Shown in pieces: positions 15,925-24,088 of a stretch of 26,649 bases of DNA. Position 1 is the first letter of the stretch; every line of letters starts with the position of its first letter. Source of the stretch: Lachnospiraceae bacterium UBA1721. GTDB taxonomy: Bacteria > Bacillota > Clostridia > Lachnospirales > Lachnospiraceae. The notes beneath the pieces were generated by a model that was not told the origin of the DNA, searched no databases, and saw nothing but the letters and a program-made list of their open reading frames with translations. The stretch spans positions 1 through 26,649 of the forward strand of contig DCIR01000020.1 of the NCBI GenBank assembly GCA_002317155.1, in the 5' to 3' direction. A program made the position numbers and the translations under genes.

Positions 15925-16998
15925 TTATATAATTTTTTCGTACCTGGGATTACCCTCTATCTTTGCCCTGAACTTCTTGGGCAAATCATTTACCACGTCC
16001 CTCAGATATTCAGGTCTAACCAGCACGATGGGCGTCTCTTTCGGGAAAGAATCCAGGTCTTTAAGTAGCAGTGAGTTGAATTCTATCTCTCTCTTAATTG
16101 GTCCACCTTTTAATATATAGTCGTACTTTTCAAAATACTCGTATGCGGCTTCAAAGTACTTAACAGCCTGTGCATATTCTTTGTTCTTGATTGCGATTTT
16201 TGCACAGCTAAGCTTAAGCATGCACAGATCACTGCTAAAGTCCTGATAATCAGTACCCGCGAACAGCTTTTCATACACTGTACATACCGCCTCAATAAGC
16301 TCAATTGTTTCCATCGAATTCTTGGCCTTCTCATTCCAGCTTATAGCCATGTTGAATTCCGTTCCCAAGAAATGAAGAAGTGACAGAAGCTCTTCCCCAC
16401 GATAACAATTACCTCTTTCGTCATCAAATACTTTCGCAAGCATTATCTCTCTACATTCATTTATCGGTGGCTGTTTGCTGGCAATTTCCTCTGCCTTACT
16501 GTACTCACCCATCAATGAATATGTATGAATGAGTTGCCCGATATATTTGCTGTCTGTCTTGCACAGTTCCTTGCAAAGTTCTGCCGCTTCCTCCAGATAT
16601 TTATTGTGTTTATCCGCTTCAGCGAATCCTTTGCGATACAGCATATTGGACAATTGACTCATTAGTCTCGGTTCAGCCGGGAACTCCTCAAGTCCTTTTC
16701 TAAGTATATCTATGATATCATCAGACGCGCCATCACTATTCAACAAATAATCATTGGATACTCTCACATACTCTGTGATTTTGGCCTCTCTGTCATTGTT
16801 ATAGCCAAAGAGTTCGTCAATAGTGATATGAAAATAATTAGCTATGGCCGGAATAATACTCATATCGGGATAACAGCCGTTGGCCTCCCATCTAGAAACC
16901 GCCTGCGCAGTCACACCCAAAACACTTGCCAATTCTTCCTGCGTCCTTTTATCTCTCTTACGTAATTCTTTGATTTTATCTCCGATTTGTACCTGCAT
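15925..16998 (-). CDS. XRE-family regulator with TPR-like C-terminal region
   Basis: About 357 residues from the ATG at 16998. An N-terminal Cro/CI-type helix-turn-helix (about 4-60, with TQEELASVLGVTAQAVSRWE) is followed by some 290 residues of amphipathic helices in TPR-like pairs (for example YLEEAAELCKELCK, GEYSKAEEIA, EYAQAVKYFEAAYEYFEKY). HTH plus TPR is also the layout of peptide-responsive RRNPP regulators, but no cognate small peptide gene was found next to it. The frame is open to a GTG at 17025, but AGGAGG lies eight bases before the ATG at 16998. A promoter with extended -10 lies upstream. Targets unknown; the exporter 2 operon 115 bases downstream is an obvious candidate. Confidence 0.85.
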   Translation of the reverse strand: MQVQIGDKIKELRKRDKRTQEELASVLGVTAQAVSRWEANGCYPDMSIIPAIANYFHITIDELFGYNNDREAKITEYVRVSNDYLLNSDGASDDIIDILRKGLEEFPAEPRLMSQLSNMLYRKGFAEADKHNKYLEEAAELCKELCKTDSKYIGQLIHTYSLMGEYSKAEEIASKQPPINECREIMLAKVFDDERGNCYRGEELLSLLHFLGTEFNMAISWNEKAKNSMETIELIEAVCTVYEKLFAGTDYQDFSSDLCMLKLSCAKIAIKNKEYAQAVKYFEAAYEYFEKYDYILKGGPIKREIEFNSLLLKDLDSFPKETPIVLVRPEYLRDVVNDLPKKFRAKIEGNPRYEKII

Positions 16999-17022
16999 TT
17001 GTCTATGCCTCCTGATATTATT

Positions 17023-17066
17023 CACCGGTGTGAATAGAGCATATCAAATGCATTATAGCATATCAA
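17023..17066 (-). promoter_or_regulatory. Promoter of the XRE gene with repeats and CACCGGTG palindrome
   Basis: On the minus strand TTGATA (17066 to 17061), 17 bases, then TATGCT (17043 to 17038) preceded by TGA, an extended -10. The direct repeat AGCATATCAA occurs at 17038-17047 and 17057-17066 and covers both elements. Just downstream, CACCGGTG (17023-17030) is a perfect 8-bp palindrome, flanked as TTCAC...GTGAA. Autoregulation by the XRE protein is plausible. Confidence 0.5.
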
Positions 17067-17141
17067 TTATCAATCTGTTGTTGTGTGTTCAATCATAGGT
17101 TGTGTTTTAATTTCATCATTTTATCATAAAAACATTTCTAT

Positions 17142-18164
17142 TTACTGCAACTCAACCGTAATTCTATCAGGAAATATGCTCTCTATAACACTTAAATCAA
17201 TAAACTCTTTTATGTCATATTCTGCATCGAAATGTCCTGCATCATAGGCCCAGGCTCTAATCTCATTGAGATGTACTGCACCTTCTTCTGTAAATCCGGG
17301 CGTTATACTATAAGTAGTCCATATTTCCTTGAATACTTTCTTCCTTGTACCTATTGTATCAGCAATACGTATTGCATTCTTCTCAATATCTTCGTTTATA
17401 CACCGAGCGCTTTCTTCAAGTGCTAATAAGTAATTAGCAATAAGCTCTGCATTTTCGTCAACATACTCTTTATCTGCAACCAAATATGTTCCGGTAGTAA
17501 TTCCCAGTTCTTCAAAAGACACAACCTGCTGCCATTCATCAGTCTCTATAGTGGTTGTATTTGCACCACTCACTACATAGGCTGTAGCACATTCCTCATG
17601 AGCCAAAGTCAACGCAGTACCTACCGATTCCACATTCATAATATTCTGCTTATCATAATCAATTCCGAGCCACTCGATTGCCTTTGACATAAAATAATGA
17701 TTTACCGTACCAATTGTCGTCATAAACCCTTCGCTTCCATCAAGCGCCTCGAGATTATCTACATAATCCGGTGCTACATATAGTCCACCGCTCAATTCAG
17801 ATGCAGGTGTCATCTCTGAAAAAACAACATAGTTGTATATTCCATAGGTGTTACCTATCCTGTTGACAACTTCATAATCATACATTTCCGCAATATCAGC
17901 ATCACCACTTACAACAGCATCAAATGCCGCCGTACCGTAACCACAACTGACAATCTCCAAATCAATTCCGTACTTTGCAAAAATGCCCTGATGGATACCA
18001 ACTGTAGCAGCATACTGTTCAGGCTGACCACTTAATACAGCCACCTTAAGCGGTGTTAAATTTGTTTTATCAATTTCTACAGGCTTGTCGTTTAATGCAC
18101 ACCCACCAAATATAGATACAACCATAATTCCTGATAAAATTGTTGCCCACAATCTTTTTTTCAT
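17142..18164 (-). CDS. Orphan NMT1/THI5-type substrate-binding lipoprotein
   Basis: The 340-residue protein has a lipoprotein signal: basic KKR, a hydrophobic core and a lipobox ending FGGC, with C22 as the lipidated residue. The mature part is a periplasmic-binding-protein type 2 fold of the NitT/TauT/NMT1 group (GIHQGIFAKYGIDLEIVSCG, then DAVVSGDADIAE). It would be anchored outside the membrane and bind a small organic ligand. No permease or ATPase of the same family is adjacent, so either the partners lie elsewhere or the protein serves another role, such as sensing. It lies 93 bases after the Bce-type kinase and may be cotranscribed. GAGGACAGAG precedes the ATG. Confidence 0.88.
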   Translation of the reverse strand: MKKRLWATILSGIMVVSIFGGCALNDKPVEIDKTNLTPLKVAVLSGQPEQYAATVGIHQGIFAKYGIDLEIVSCGYGTAAFDAVVSGDADIAEMYDYEVVNRIGNTYGIYNYVVFSEMTPASELSGGLYVAPDYVDNLEALDGSEGFMTTIGTVNHYFMSKAIEWLGIDYDKQNIMNVESVGTALTLAHEECATAYVVSGANTTTIETDEWQQVVSFEELGITTGTYLVADKEYVDENAELIANYLLALEESARCINEDIEKNAIRIADTIGTRKKVFKEIWTTYSITPGFTEEGAVHLNEIRAWAYDAGHFDAEYDIKEFIDLSVIESIFPDRITVELQ

Positions 18165-18257
18165 AACACTCTGTCCTCTATCATGAATTCTATTAAACAG
18201 ATTTCCCTATTAAGATTTTTTCTATTGGAATCTCCTGATATTAATCTAGCGCACCAA

Positions 18258-19259
18258 TTAGAACTCAATAATCAATTCCGTACCTTCGCCCTCCACCGAC
18301 TTGATGGTCAGCCCGTGCTCCAGTCTGTCGCACAGGCGCTTGCACAGATATAGTCCCATTCCTGTCGACGCGCTCACATTTCTTCCGTTGGTGCCTGTAA
18401 ATCCCTTGTCAAACGCACGGCCCAGCTCACTGCTATTCATTCCGATACCATTATCCTTAATATGCAAAGATACTGCATCGGCCTCTTCCGTCACAAATAT
18501 TTCAAGTGACAGCGTTTGCTCACTCTTGGCATATTTAATACTGTTATCGATAATCTGACTCATTATAAATGTGAGCCATTTTCCGTCACTGAGTACTTTC
18601 TTGACAGAATTCATGTCATGAATATCTACGCTTGCACGCTTCTCGCGAAGGATTCTTTTTTTATCGTAAATAACAGAGCTCGCAATTTCCTCGAGATCCA
18701 ATTCCTTAATAATATAATCCTTCTCAACAGCCTCACTTCTGGCAAAAAACAATGCCTGCTCAACATAATTCTGAATACGCTTTACCTCTGCGTCGATTCC
18801 TACCGATTTTACAGGTTCCTCACCATGATTTTCTATTATCATTCCGGCAGTTGCAATCGGTATTTTCACCTCATGCACCCACGTCTCAATATAGTCTCTG
18901 TACTCCTCACCGCGACGTCTGTATTCAGCAATATTATCAGCCATCGACTGTTCCATCTGCTTGATAATCGCTATATAAATCTGCTGGTCGCTGCTACTTG
19001 CAGGCTCAAGCACCTCCGGCAAAAGATACTTTTTATCCAAAGAATCCATTGCAGTTTCAAGCTCTGTCATAAATTTCTTAGACTTATAATAGTCTAAAAA
19101 GGTTCCGAGAAAAATTGCAACTGTCAATGCAATGCCGACATAGAGCATCACTAAGGCTGAACCCTTCATGGTAAGAAGCATTATCTCTACAGATGATACA
19201 AGGAAAAGCCAGATGGCTAACCATCCGGCATGTTCTCTCAAATACTTAAAATAACTCAT
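18258..19259 (-). CDS. BceS-type intramembrane-sensing histidine kinase
   Basis: The 333-residue kinase has two closely spaced membrane segments (about 12-29 and 34-55) with almost no extracellular loop. It has a DHp helix with the phospho-acceptor H129 (ETWVHEVKIPIA) and a HATPase domain with N box (DN238-239), G1 DNGIG (269-273) and G2 GMGL region (300-303). This is the short-sensor layout of BceS kinases, which receive their signal from the partner BceAB transporter. It follows the response regulator by 29 bases. GAGGG precedes the ATG. Confidence 0.93.
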   Translation of the reverse strand: MSYFKYLREHAGWLAIWLFLVSSVEIMLLTMKGSALVMLYVGIALTVAIFLGTFLDYYKSKKFMTELETAMDSLDKKYLLPEVLEPASSSDQQIYIAIIKQMEQSMADNIAEYRRRGEEYRDYIETWVHEVKIPIATAGMIIENHGEEPVKSVGIDAEVKRIQNYVEQALFFARSEAVEKDYIIKELDLEEIASSVIYDKKRILREKRASVDIHDMNSVKKVLSDGKWLTFIMSQIIDNSIKYAKSEQTLSLEIFVTEEADAVSLHIKDNGIGMNSSELGRAFDKGFTGTNGRNVSASTGMGLYLCKRLCDRLEHGLTIKSVEGEGTELIIEF

Positions 19260-19288
19260 ATTCCCTCACAGAACTGTTACTCACATTT

Positions 19289-19996
19289 TTATACCAACTG
19301 ATATCCCATTCCACGCTTGGTCACGATGGCATCAGTGATTCCTATTGACTCCAGCTTACCCTTGATGCGAGTCATATTTACTGTCAATGTATTGTCGTCA
19401 ACAAAGGCCTTGTTATCCCAAAGATAATCTATAATATCCTCTCTTGATACAATCTCTCCGTGATGCTGTACCAGAATCTTCATTATCTGAAGCTCATTTT
19501 TTGACAACTCCTTGGATTCATCACCCGAAGTGATTTTTCCTCTCGCATAATCAATGGTAAAAATCGCATCGTTAGTTGTAGTCACAGTCACTTCATCAGC
19601 CGCTGCATTTTCCTTATAAACACGCTTCATTATCATCTCTATACGAGCCAAAAGAATCTGAGGATTAAAAGGCTTAGGTACAAAATCATCCGCTCCGTTG
19701 GTGATGCACAAAAGCTCTGTCATTTCCGAATTATTGCTGGTAATCATAATTACCGGAGACTCCGTCTCAGCACGATACGCTTTACATACATGAGCCCCGT
19801 CTATTCTGGGAAGTCCGATATCCAAAAGAAGCAAGTGCAAATTCTCGTCTAAAAGAAGCTTAACCAAAAAGCTCTCCGGCTTTCCAACATACTCCTCTAC
19901 GTCAAAGTATCTGACTTCATAACCATTCGTTTCGAGGAAATATTTAAGCTCCTCACCAAGCTTTTTATCATCCTCCAGAATTCCAATTTTACGCAT
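19289..19996 (-). CDS. BceR-type OmpR-family response regulator
   Basis: The 235-residue regulator has a receiver domain (1-120) with acidic pocket ED(8-10), phospho-acceptor D59 (LLLLDIGLP), T86 (MITSN) and K108 (KPF). A winged-helix OmpR/PhoB DNA-binding domain follows (about 135-235, NTLTVNMTRIKGKL). It is the partner of the kinase encoded next and probably binds the inverted repeat at 22982-23003 upstream of the transporter genes. GAGGGG lies eight bases before the ATG. The gap to the permease gene is 66 bases, with no obvious terminator. Confidence 0.93.
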   Translation of the reverse strand: MRKIGILEDDKKLGEELKYFLETNGYEVRYFDVEEYVGKPESFLVKLLLDENLHLLLLDIGLPRIDGAHVCKAYRAETESPVIMITSNNSEMTELLCITNGADDFVPKPFNPQILLARIEMIMKRVYKENAAADEVTVTTTNDAIFTIDYARGKITSGDESKELSKNELQIMKILVQHHGEIVSREDIIDYLWDNKAFVDDNTLTVNMTRIKGKLESIGITDAIVTKRGMGYQLV

Positions 19997-20062
19997 TACA
20001 TTAACCCCTCATAAGTGCATTTAATCTGATAGATGCTTATCAACACATTCAAACATATCTCA

Positions 20063-22126
20063 CTATTTTTCTACGCCAATCACAACTCTGCGACAGGCCT
20101 CGTAGGTAATCAGACAATATCCTCCGTAGATCAATACCATCACAAGTACCGCGATTACTGTTCCGCTGAACATTCTGGTCATACCTATTGCAACCAGCAC
20201 ACCCTTGGCATATCTGAGTGCAAATACAGAATGAATCAGTCCGATTACAAGCGGAAGAACAAAATTGAAAAATGTCTGTGCAAAAAGTGCTCTCTCACGC
20301 ATTTTGCGATCGGCACCTATCCTCATTAGTATACTGTATTTTTCAACAGAATCCATACTATCTGACAAAATCTTAAGTGCAATTACTGCAGCTCCGGTAA
20401 TAATAAATACAATTCCGATATAAAGAACGATGAATACAACCGATACAGAGGTACCTACACTGCTCTCATGCACCTGAGTTCTGGTAGTATACTGTGCGGT
20501 AGCAGAATTCTCATCTACAGTACCGAAAACATCCTCAAATACTCCGTCTCCATACACAACAGCATAGTCTGCCTTACTCGGTCCATTTGCGCCCTCAGTA
20601 TCAGTGTCCTCTTCAGGCACTATCTCACGATAGTTTCCGGCAAATACAGATCCTACTGCTGCAAATGCATCAGGGTTATTATCAACAACCACGTCAGGCA
20701 ATACAACCACGCCCATCGCAGCGCTCATTCCGGACATAAGTACATATTCCTCCACGCACTTATTATATCCGCTTACCAATTCTATTCCATTAACAGTAAT
20801 GATATTGCTGTTTTTGATAGCCTCATTGACTATATCAGTGAGTATATCAAAATCACAAATCATCGCATATTCGTTGTCAGCAAGGACAATCGGCTTTCTG
20901 CCATACATTTCTTCGAGCATGTTGTAGTCAGACAGTCTTACTATATTTTCTTCCGTCTCCCACTTAGCAAGAGGGAACGTCTTCTGTGCCATATCCATCG
21001 CTGCATTTACAGTGGATGCAATAGTAATCTGGTTAGTCTGATATATAGGGACTTCACAATATCCATCCATCAATTGATCGGGCTCATAGCCGTTTGCAAT
21101 TAGTAAATCAGACACCGTTCCGTTAAGATTTTCTGCAGATACATCCACCGGAGTCGCATTTTTCATTCTGCTGTTAAGATATCCATTCATCGAAAATCCT
21201 ACTGAAAATGCGCAGATAGCTAAAAACAGTAAGATGCTGATTAATGCAAACGATGCCGCTGAAGAATTAATATTGTGACCAAACTGAGCCGCTACGAAAG
21301 CATTCAATTTATTAAAATAGAATCCCTTGAACTTTTTAAGTAATGCAGGCAAAAATCCGGCTAATGCAAAGAAGAACAGGAAATTTCCAACGAGTCCAAC
21401 CACAACCGATATAACAAATTCCCTAGCATTAATTGTCTTACCTCTGAATCCAATCTCTACATAGGCAAAAATCAGTGCAGCCACTGCGACAATGAACAGA
21501 ATTACTGAGAGTGTGGTATTTCTTATAAGTCTCTTTTCAGCACTCTTTTTTGAATTCAACAAATCAATCAACTGATATTTTGCCAATGTTTTAGTGTTAA
21601 AAATCAAAACCACCAAAAAGATTATTGCAAAATAAATAACAGTTTTTACAAGCACAGCAGCGGAAAATGAAAATCTGTATGCGCTCAAATCCGCCTCAAA
21701 CAATTTTCCGACAATAATAGATAAAAACTGTGATCCCAGTACACCCACCAGCAAACCTGCTGCTAGGGAAATAATACCGACCATGACAGTCTCTATGGAA
21801 AGAATTTTAGCAACCTTTTTTCTTCCCATTCCGAGCATCATATATACACCGAATTCCTTTTTGCGGCGCTTAATCAGGAAGTTATTGGCGTATACCATCA
21901 ACAGTCCCAGTATAAAAGCAACCACCACAGATATAACCTCTATAATTCTTACGAGCATTTTCAAAGAACTGTTATTTGACGCCACAATTGTCTCCATAAA
22001 GCTCTGAGAGCCTACGGAATTGAACATATAGAATATAGCAACGCCGATAATCAATGTAAGAAAATACACACTGTAATCCTTGCTGCTCTTTTTAATATTT
22101 CGAAGTGCGGTCTTAAATGAGTTCAC
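20063..22126 (-). CDS. BceB-type FtsX-family permease with large extracellular domain
   Basis: This 687-residue permease has ten predicted membrane segments (about 18-36, 57-80, 108-138, 153-178, 204-222, 238-262, 288-310, 562-585, 615-634 and 655-675). Between segments seven and eight lies an extracellular domain of about 240 residues. This is the BceB/type VII ABC (MacB-like fold) architecture, in which the extracellular domain binds the antimicrobial peptide or its lipid II-type target and the transporter signals its flux to the kinase. The gene overlaps bceA by 14 bases. The peptide specificity cannot be read from sequence. Confidence 0.93.
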   Translation of the reverse strand: MNSFKTALRNIKKSSKDYSVYFLTLIIGVAIFYMFNSVGSQSFMETIVASNNSSLKMLVRIIEVISVVVAFILGLLMVYANNFLIKRRKKEFGVYMMLGMGRKKVAKILSIETVMVGIISLAAGLLVGVLGSQFLSIIVGKLFEADLSAYRFSFSAAVLVKTVIYFAIIFLVVLIFNTKTLAKYQLIDLLNSKKSAEKRLIRNTTLSVILFIVAVAALIFAYVEIGFRGKTINAREFVISVVVGLVGNFLFFFALAGFLPALLKKFKGFYFNKLNAFVAAQFGHNINSSAASFALISILLFLAICAFSVGFSMNGYLNSRMKNATPVDVSAENLNGTVSDLLIANGYEPDQLMDGYCEVPIYQTNQITIASTVNAAMDMAQKTFPLAKWETEENIVRLSDYNMLEEMYGRKPIVLADNEYAMICDFDILTDIVNEAIKNSNIITVNGIELVSGYNKCVEEYVLMSGMSAAMGVVVLPDVVVDNNPDAFAAVGSVFAGNYREIVPEEDTDTEGANGPSKADYAVVYGDGVFEDVFGTVDENSATAQYTTRTQVHESSVGTSVSVVFIVLYIGIVFIITGAAVIALKILSDSMDSVEKYSILMRIGADRKMRERALFAQTFFNFVLPLVIGLIHSVFALRYAKGVLVAIGMTRMFSGTVIAVLVMVLIYGGYCLITYEACRRVVIGVEK

Positions 22127-22883
22127 TTAAATCACCTCCGAGCACTGTTGTTACATCAATAATTCTTCCGAAAAATTCTTTTCTCGATTCGCCTTCACTT
22201 CTGACCATCTCATTAAAAATCTTACCGTCCTTAATGAATATAATTCTGGACGCATAGCTTGCACTGAAGGCATCATGAGTAACCATCAAAATAGTAGATC
22301 TAAGCTCTCTGTTCATCATATCAAGACTCTCTAACAAAGCCCTTGACGATTTTGAGTCAAGAGCACCTGTAGGCTCATCCGCAAGAATCAGCTTGGGCTC
22401 GGTGATAACCGCTCTGGCTGCTGCCACGCGCTGCTTCTGTCCTCCTGACATATGATAAGGATACTTATTCAGCACCTCACGGATTCCGAGAGTATCTGCG
22501 ATGGCATTAATCTTGGCATCAATCTCTGAATGCTTTTTCTTCTGGATAGACAGTGCCAACGATATATTTTCATATGCGGTCATGGTATCCAACAGATTAA
22601 AATCCTGGAAAATGAAGCCAAGCTCATCTCTTCTGAATGCATCGAGCTTCTTACCCTTAAGATTATTGATACTTACTCCATTGATAATTACCTTACCTGC
22701 GGACAGTCTGTCGATGGTTGAGATGCAATTAAGAAGTGTAGTCTTACCGCTTCCGCTGGCACCCATAATTCCGATAAATTCACCCTCCTCGACGTTAAAG
22801 CTTACATCATCGAGAGCCTTGGTTATATTGCCCTTCTCCCCATAATATTTTTCTGCGTTGATAACTTCCAAAATCTTACTCAT
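22113..22883 (-). CDS. BceA-type ABC transporter ATP-binding protein
   Basis: This 256-residue ATPase of the LolD/MacB/BceA group has Walker A GASGSGKT (41-48), Q-loop Q93, signature MSGGQ (145-149), Walker B LILADE (165-170) and switch H203. It powers the FtsX-family permease encoded next. First gene of an A-B-R-S operon, it is preceded by GAGGG seven bases before the ATG, by a candidate promoter and by a BceR-like operator. The expected role is resistance to, and detection of, cell-wall-active peptides. Confidence 0.95.
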   Translation of the reverse strand: MSKILEVINAEKYYGEKGNITKALDDVSFNVEEGEFIGIMGASGSGKTTLLNCISTIDRLSAGKVIINGVSINNLKGKKLDAFRRDELGFIFQDFNLLDTMTAYENISLALSIQKKKHSEIDAKINAIADTLGIREVLNKYPYHMSGGQKQRVAAARAVITEPKLILADEPTGALDSKSSRALLESLDMMNRELRSTILMVTHDAFSASYASRIIFIKDGKIFNEMVRSEGESRKEFFGRIIDVTTVLGGDLSELI

Positions 22884-22935
22884 TCTATTTCCCTCATATT
22901 TTCGCCTGCAGCGAACCGATTAATTTGATGTAACC

Positions 22936-23003
22936 ATAATAACAACCCATACGTATGGTATCCATTGATATTACTTACATAAACCTTACAGTTTTGTAAG
23001 GTT
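22936..23003 (-). promoter_or_regulatory. Bce operon promoter with BceR-type inverted repeat
   Basis: AACCTTACA (22982-22990) and TGTAAGGTT (22995-23003) form a perfect 9-bp inverted repeat with a GTTT centre, fitting the TNACA-N4-TGTAA pattern of BceR-family operators. A further TGTAAG half-site follows on the minus strand (22979 to 22974). Downstream, TGGATA (22964 to 22959) and TATTAT (22941 to 22936), 17 bases apart, are candidate -35 and -10. The perfect palindrome CCATACGTATGG (22947-22958) fills the spacer. Confidence 0.65.
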
Positions 23004-23050
23004 CTTCTATTTGTCTATCATTCACGTCTATGATTACTGTAGTTTCTGTG

Positions 23051-23902
23051 CTACCTTCGTTCCGACGGTGATATGCCAAACTGTCTCTTAAAAAGCTTAG
23101 AGAACTGAAACTCATCATAAAAACCATAACTTAATGCAATATCATGCAGACTTCTTCCCGGCGAAATCGGCAGTATATCGTATGCCATATCCAGTTTTAC
23201 GTGCAGCTGATATTGATGAAGCGACATTCCGGTCTGCTCCTTAAAACGTCCTGATATCGTTCTGACGCTCACATTATAATTAAGTGCAAGCTCTTCAGGC
23301 GAAAGGAATCTTTCCGGTTCACAGTGAAATCTATGAATTATCTCGGACACCAAAATATCAGTCTTACCGCTGGAAACATTTCCTATGTCCGATAACTTAA
23401 GCAACAATGCCTCCAAATACATGCTGCATCTAAGCTGCTTTAGCTGTTCGTCATCCCTCGACCAAAACGCATCTATAACTCTCTCAAATGCATGGTGAAT
23501 CTCCCTGTTGTCAGCAGTCTGCACCAGCTTAGGGATACGAATACTGCTCTCGCAGGAATTTTCATCCTCGTTGGCAAAATGAATATACACATTGCGCATC
23601 ATGGGCGAACACTTTTCAATACTGTAGTGATGCTTTCCCGGCTCCAGCAAAAGAACACTCCCCGGCACCAGATGATAAGTGACTTCATCTTCGATAATAT
23701 CCCACTCGCCTTCCTGCATAAAAAGCAAATCATATTCATCCATTACGCGATCAGGATGGAGTATTCCCTCATGGCTGAAATTATGATTACACAAGGTCAC
23801 TCTTCTACGCCTGTCCATCGACAGAATCACATCACCATATTCAGTATTATTAGCCTTGATATTATTAGTTTTGACATTATTAATATTTACATTGCTTTTC
23901 AT
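23051..23902 (-). CDS. AraC-family transcriptional regulator
   Basis: About 283 residues from the ATG at 23902. An N-terminal Asn-rich repeat (NNVKT/NNIKA) is followed by a cupin-like ligand-binding domain (about 30-110, with VPGSVLLLEPGKHHY). The C-terminal AraC DNA-binding domain has two helix-turn-helix motifs (about 185-283, ending LHDIALSYGFYDEFQFSKLFKRQFGISPSERR). It is divergent from the GH127/GH146 gene, so it most likely controls it in response to an arabinose-containing sugar. The frame is open to a GTG at 23920, but GAGAGG lies about ten bases before the ATG at 23902 and the GTG has no site. Candidate operators lie at 23919-23959 and 24031-24049. Confidence 0.9.
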   Translation of the reverse strand: MKSNVNINNVKTNNIKANNTEYGDVILSMDRRRRVTLCNHNFSHEGILHPDRVMDEYDLLFMQEGEWDIIEDEVTYHLVPGSVLLLEPGKHHYSIEKCSPMMRNVYIHFANEDENSCESSIRIPKLVQTADNREIHHAFERVIDAFWSRDDEQLKQLRCSMYLEALLLKLSDIGNVSSGKTDILVSEIIHRFHCEPERFLSPEELALNYNVSVRTISGRFKEQTGMSLHQYQLHVKLDMAYDILPISPGRSLHDIALSYGFYDEFQFSKLFKRQFGISPSERR

Positions 23903-23918
23903 ATCTTCAATGCCTCTC

Positions 23919-23977
23919 ACATGTATGCGTCAAAGTCACTTTTGCCGAATTATACATGTTTTTGTCTCAAAAGTCCA
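23919..23977 (-). promoter_or_regulatory. araC promoter with split ACATGTAT/ATACATGT inverted repeat
   Basis: On the minus strand TGGACT (23977 to 23972), 17 bases and a perfect TATAAT (23954 to 23949) form a promoter for the AraC-family gene. ACATGTAT (23919-23926) and ATACATGT (23952-23959) are perfect inverted arms 25 bases apart that flank the start region and overlap the -10. A role in autoregulation is inference. Confidence 0.5.
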
Positions 23978-24030
23978 TTCCGCTGATCGAAATAAAGAAA
24001 TAATATATATCTATAGCAATAAAAACACTT

Positions 24031-24049
24031 AAGCTTTACTATAAAGCTT
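24031..24049 (+). promoter_or_regulatory. Perfect 8-bp inverted repeat in the GH127 promoter region
   Basis: AAGCTTTA (24031-24038) and TAAAGCTT (24042-24049) are separated by three bases, about 40 bases before the GH127/GH146 ATG. Candidate -10 hexamers (TACTAT, TATAAA) overlap its centre, and no good -35 is seen, as expected for an AraC-activated promoter. It could be an operator or a small leader hairpin. Confidence 0.4.
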
Positions 24050-24088
24050 TTATCCAAGCAACTCACATTAATCAGACGGAGGATAAAC

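Noticed and set aside
16999..17025. GTG start nine codons upstream for the XRE regulator
   Set aside because: A perfect AGGAGG lies inside that extension at ideal distance from the ATG at 16998.
22982..23003. Inverted repeat as a terminator for the AraC gene
   Set aside because: The stem is followed by only three T's, and its sequence fits a BceR-family operator better.
23838..23881. CRISPR-like or mobile repeat at the start of the AraC gene
   Set aside because: It is a short in-frame 15-bp coding repeat with no spacers; no CRISPR array exists in the window.
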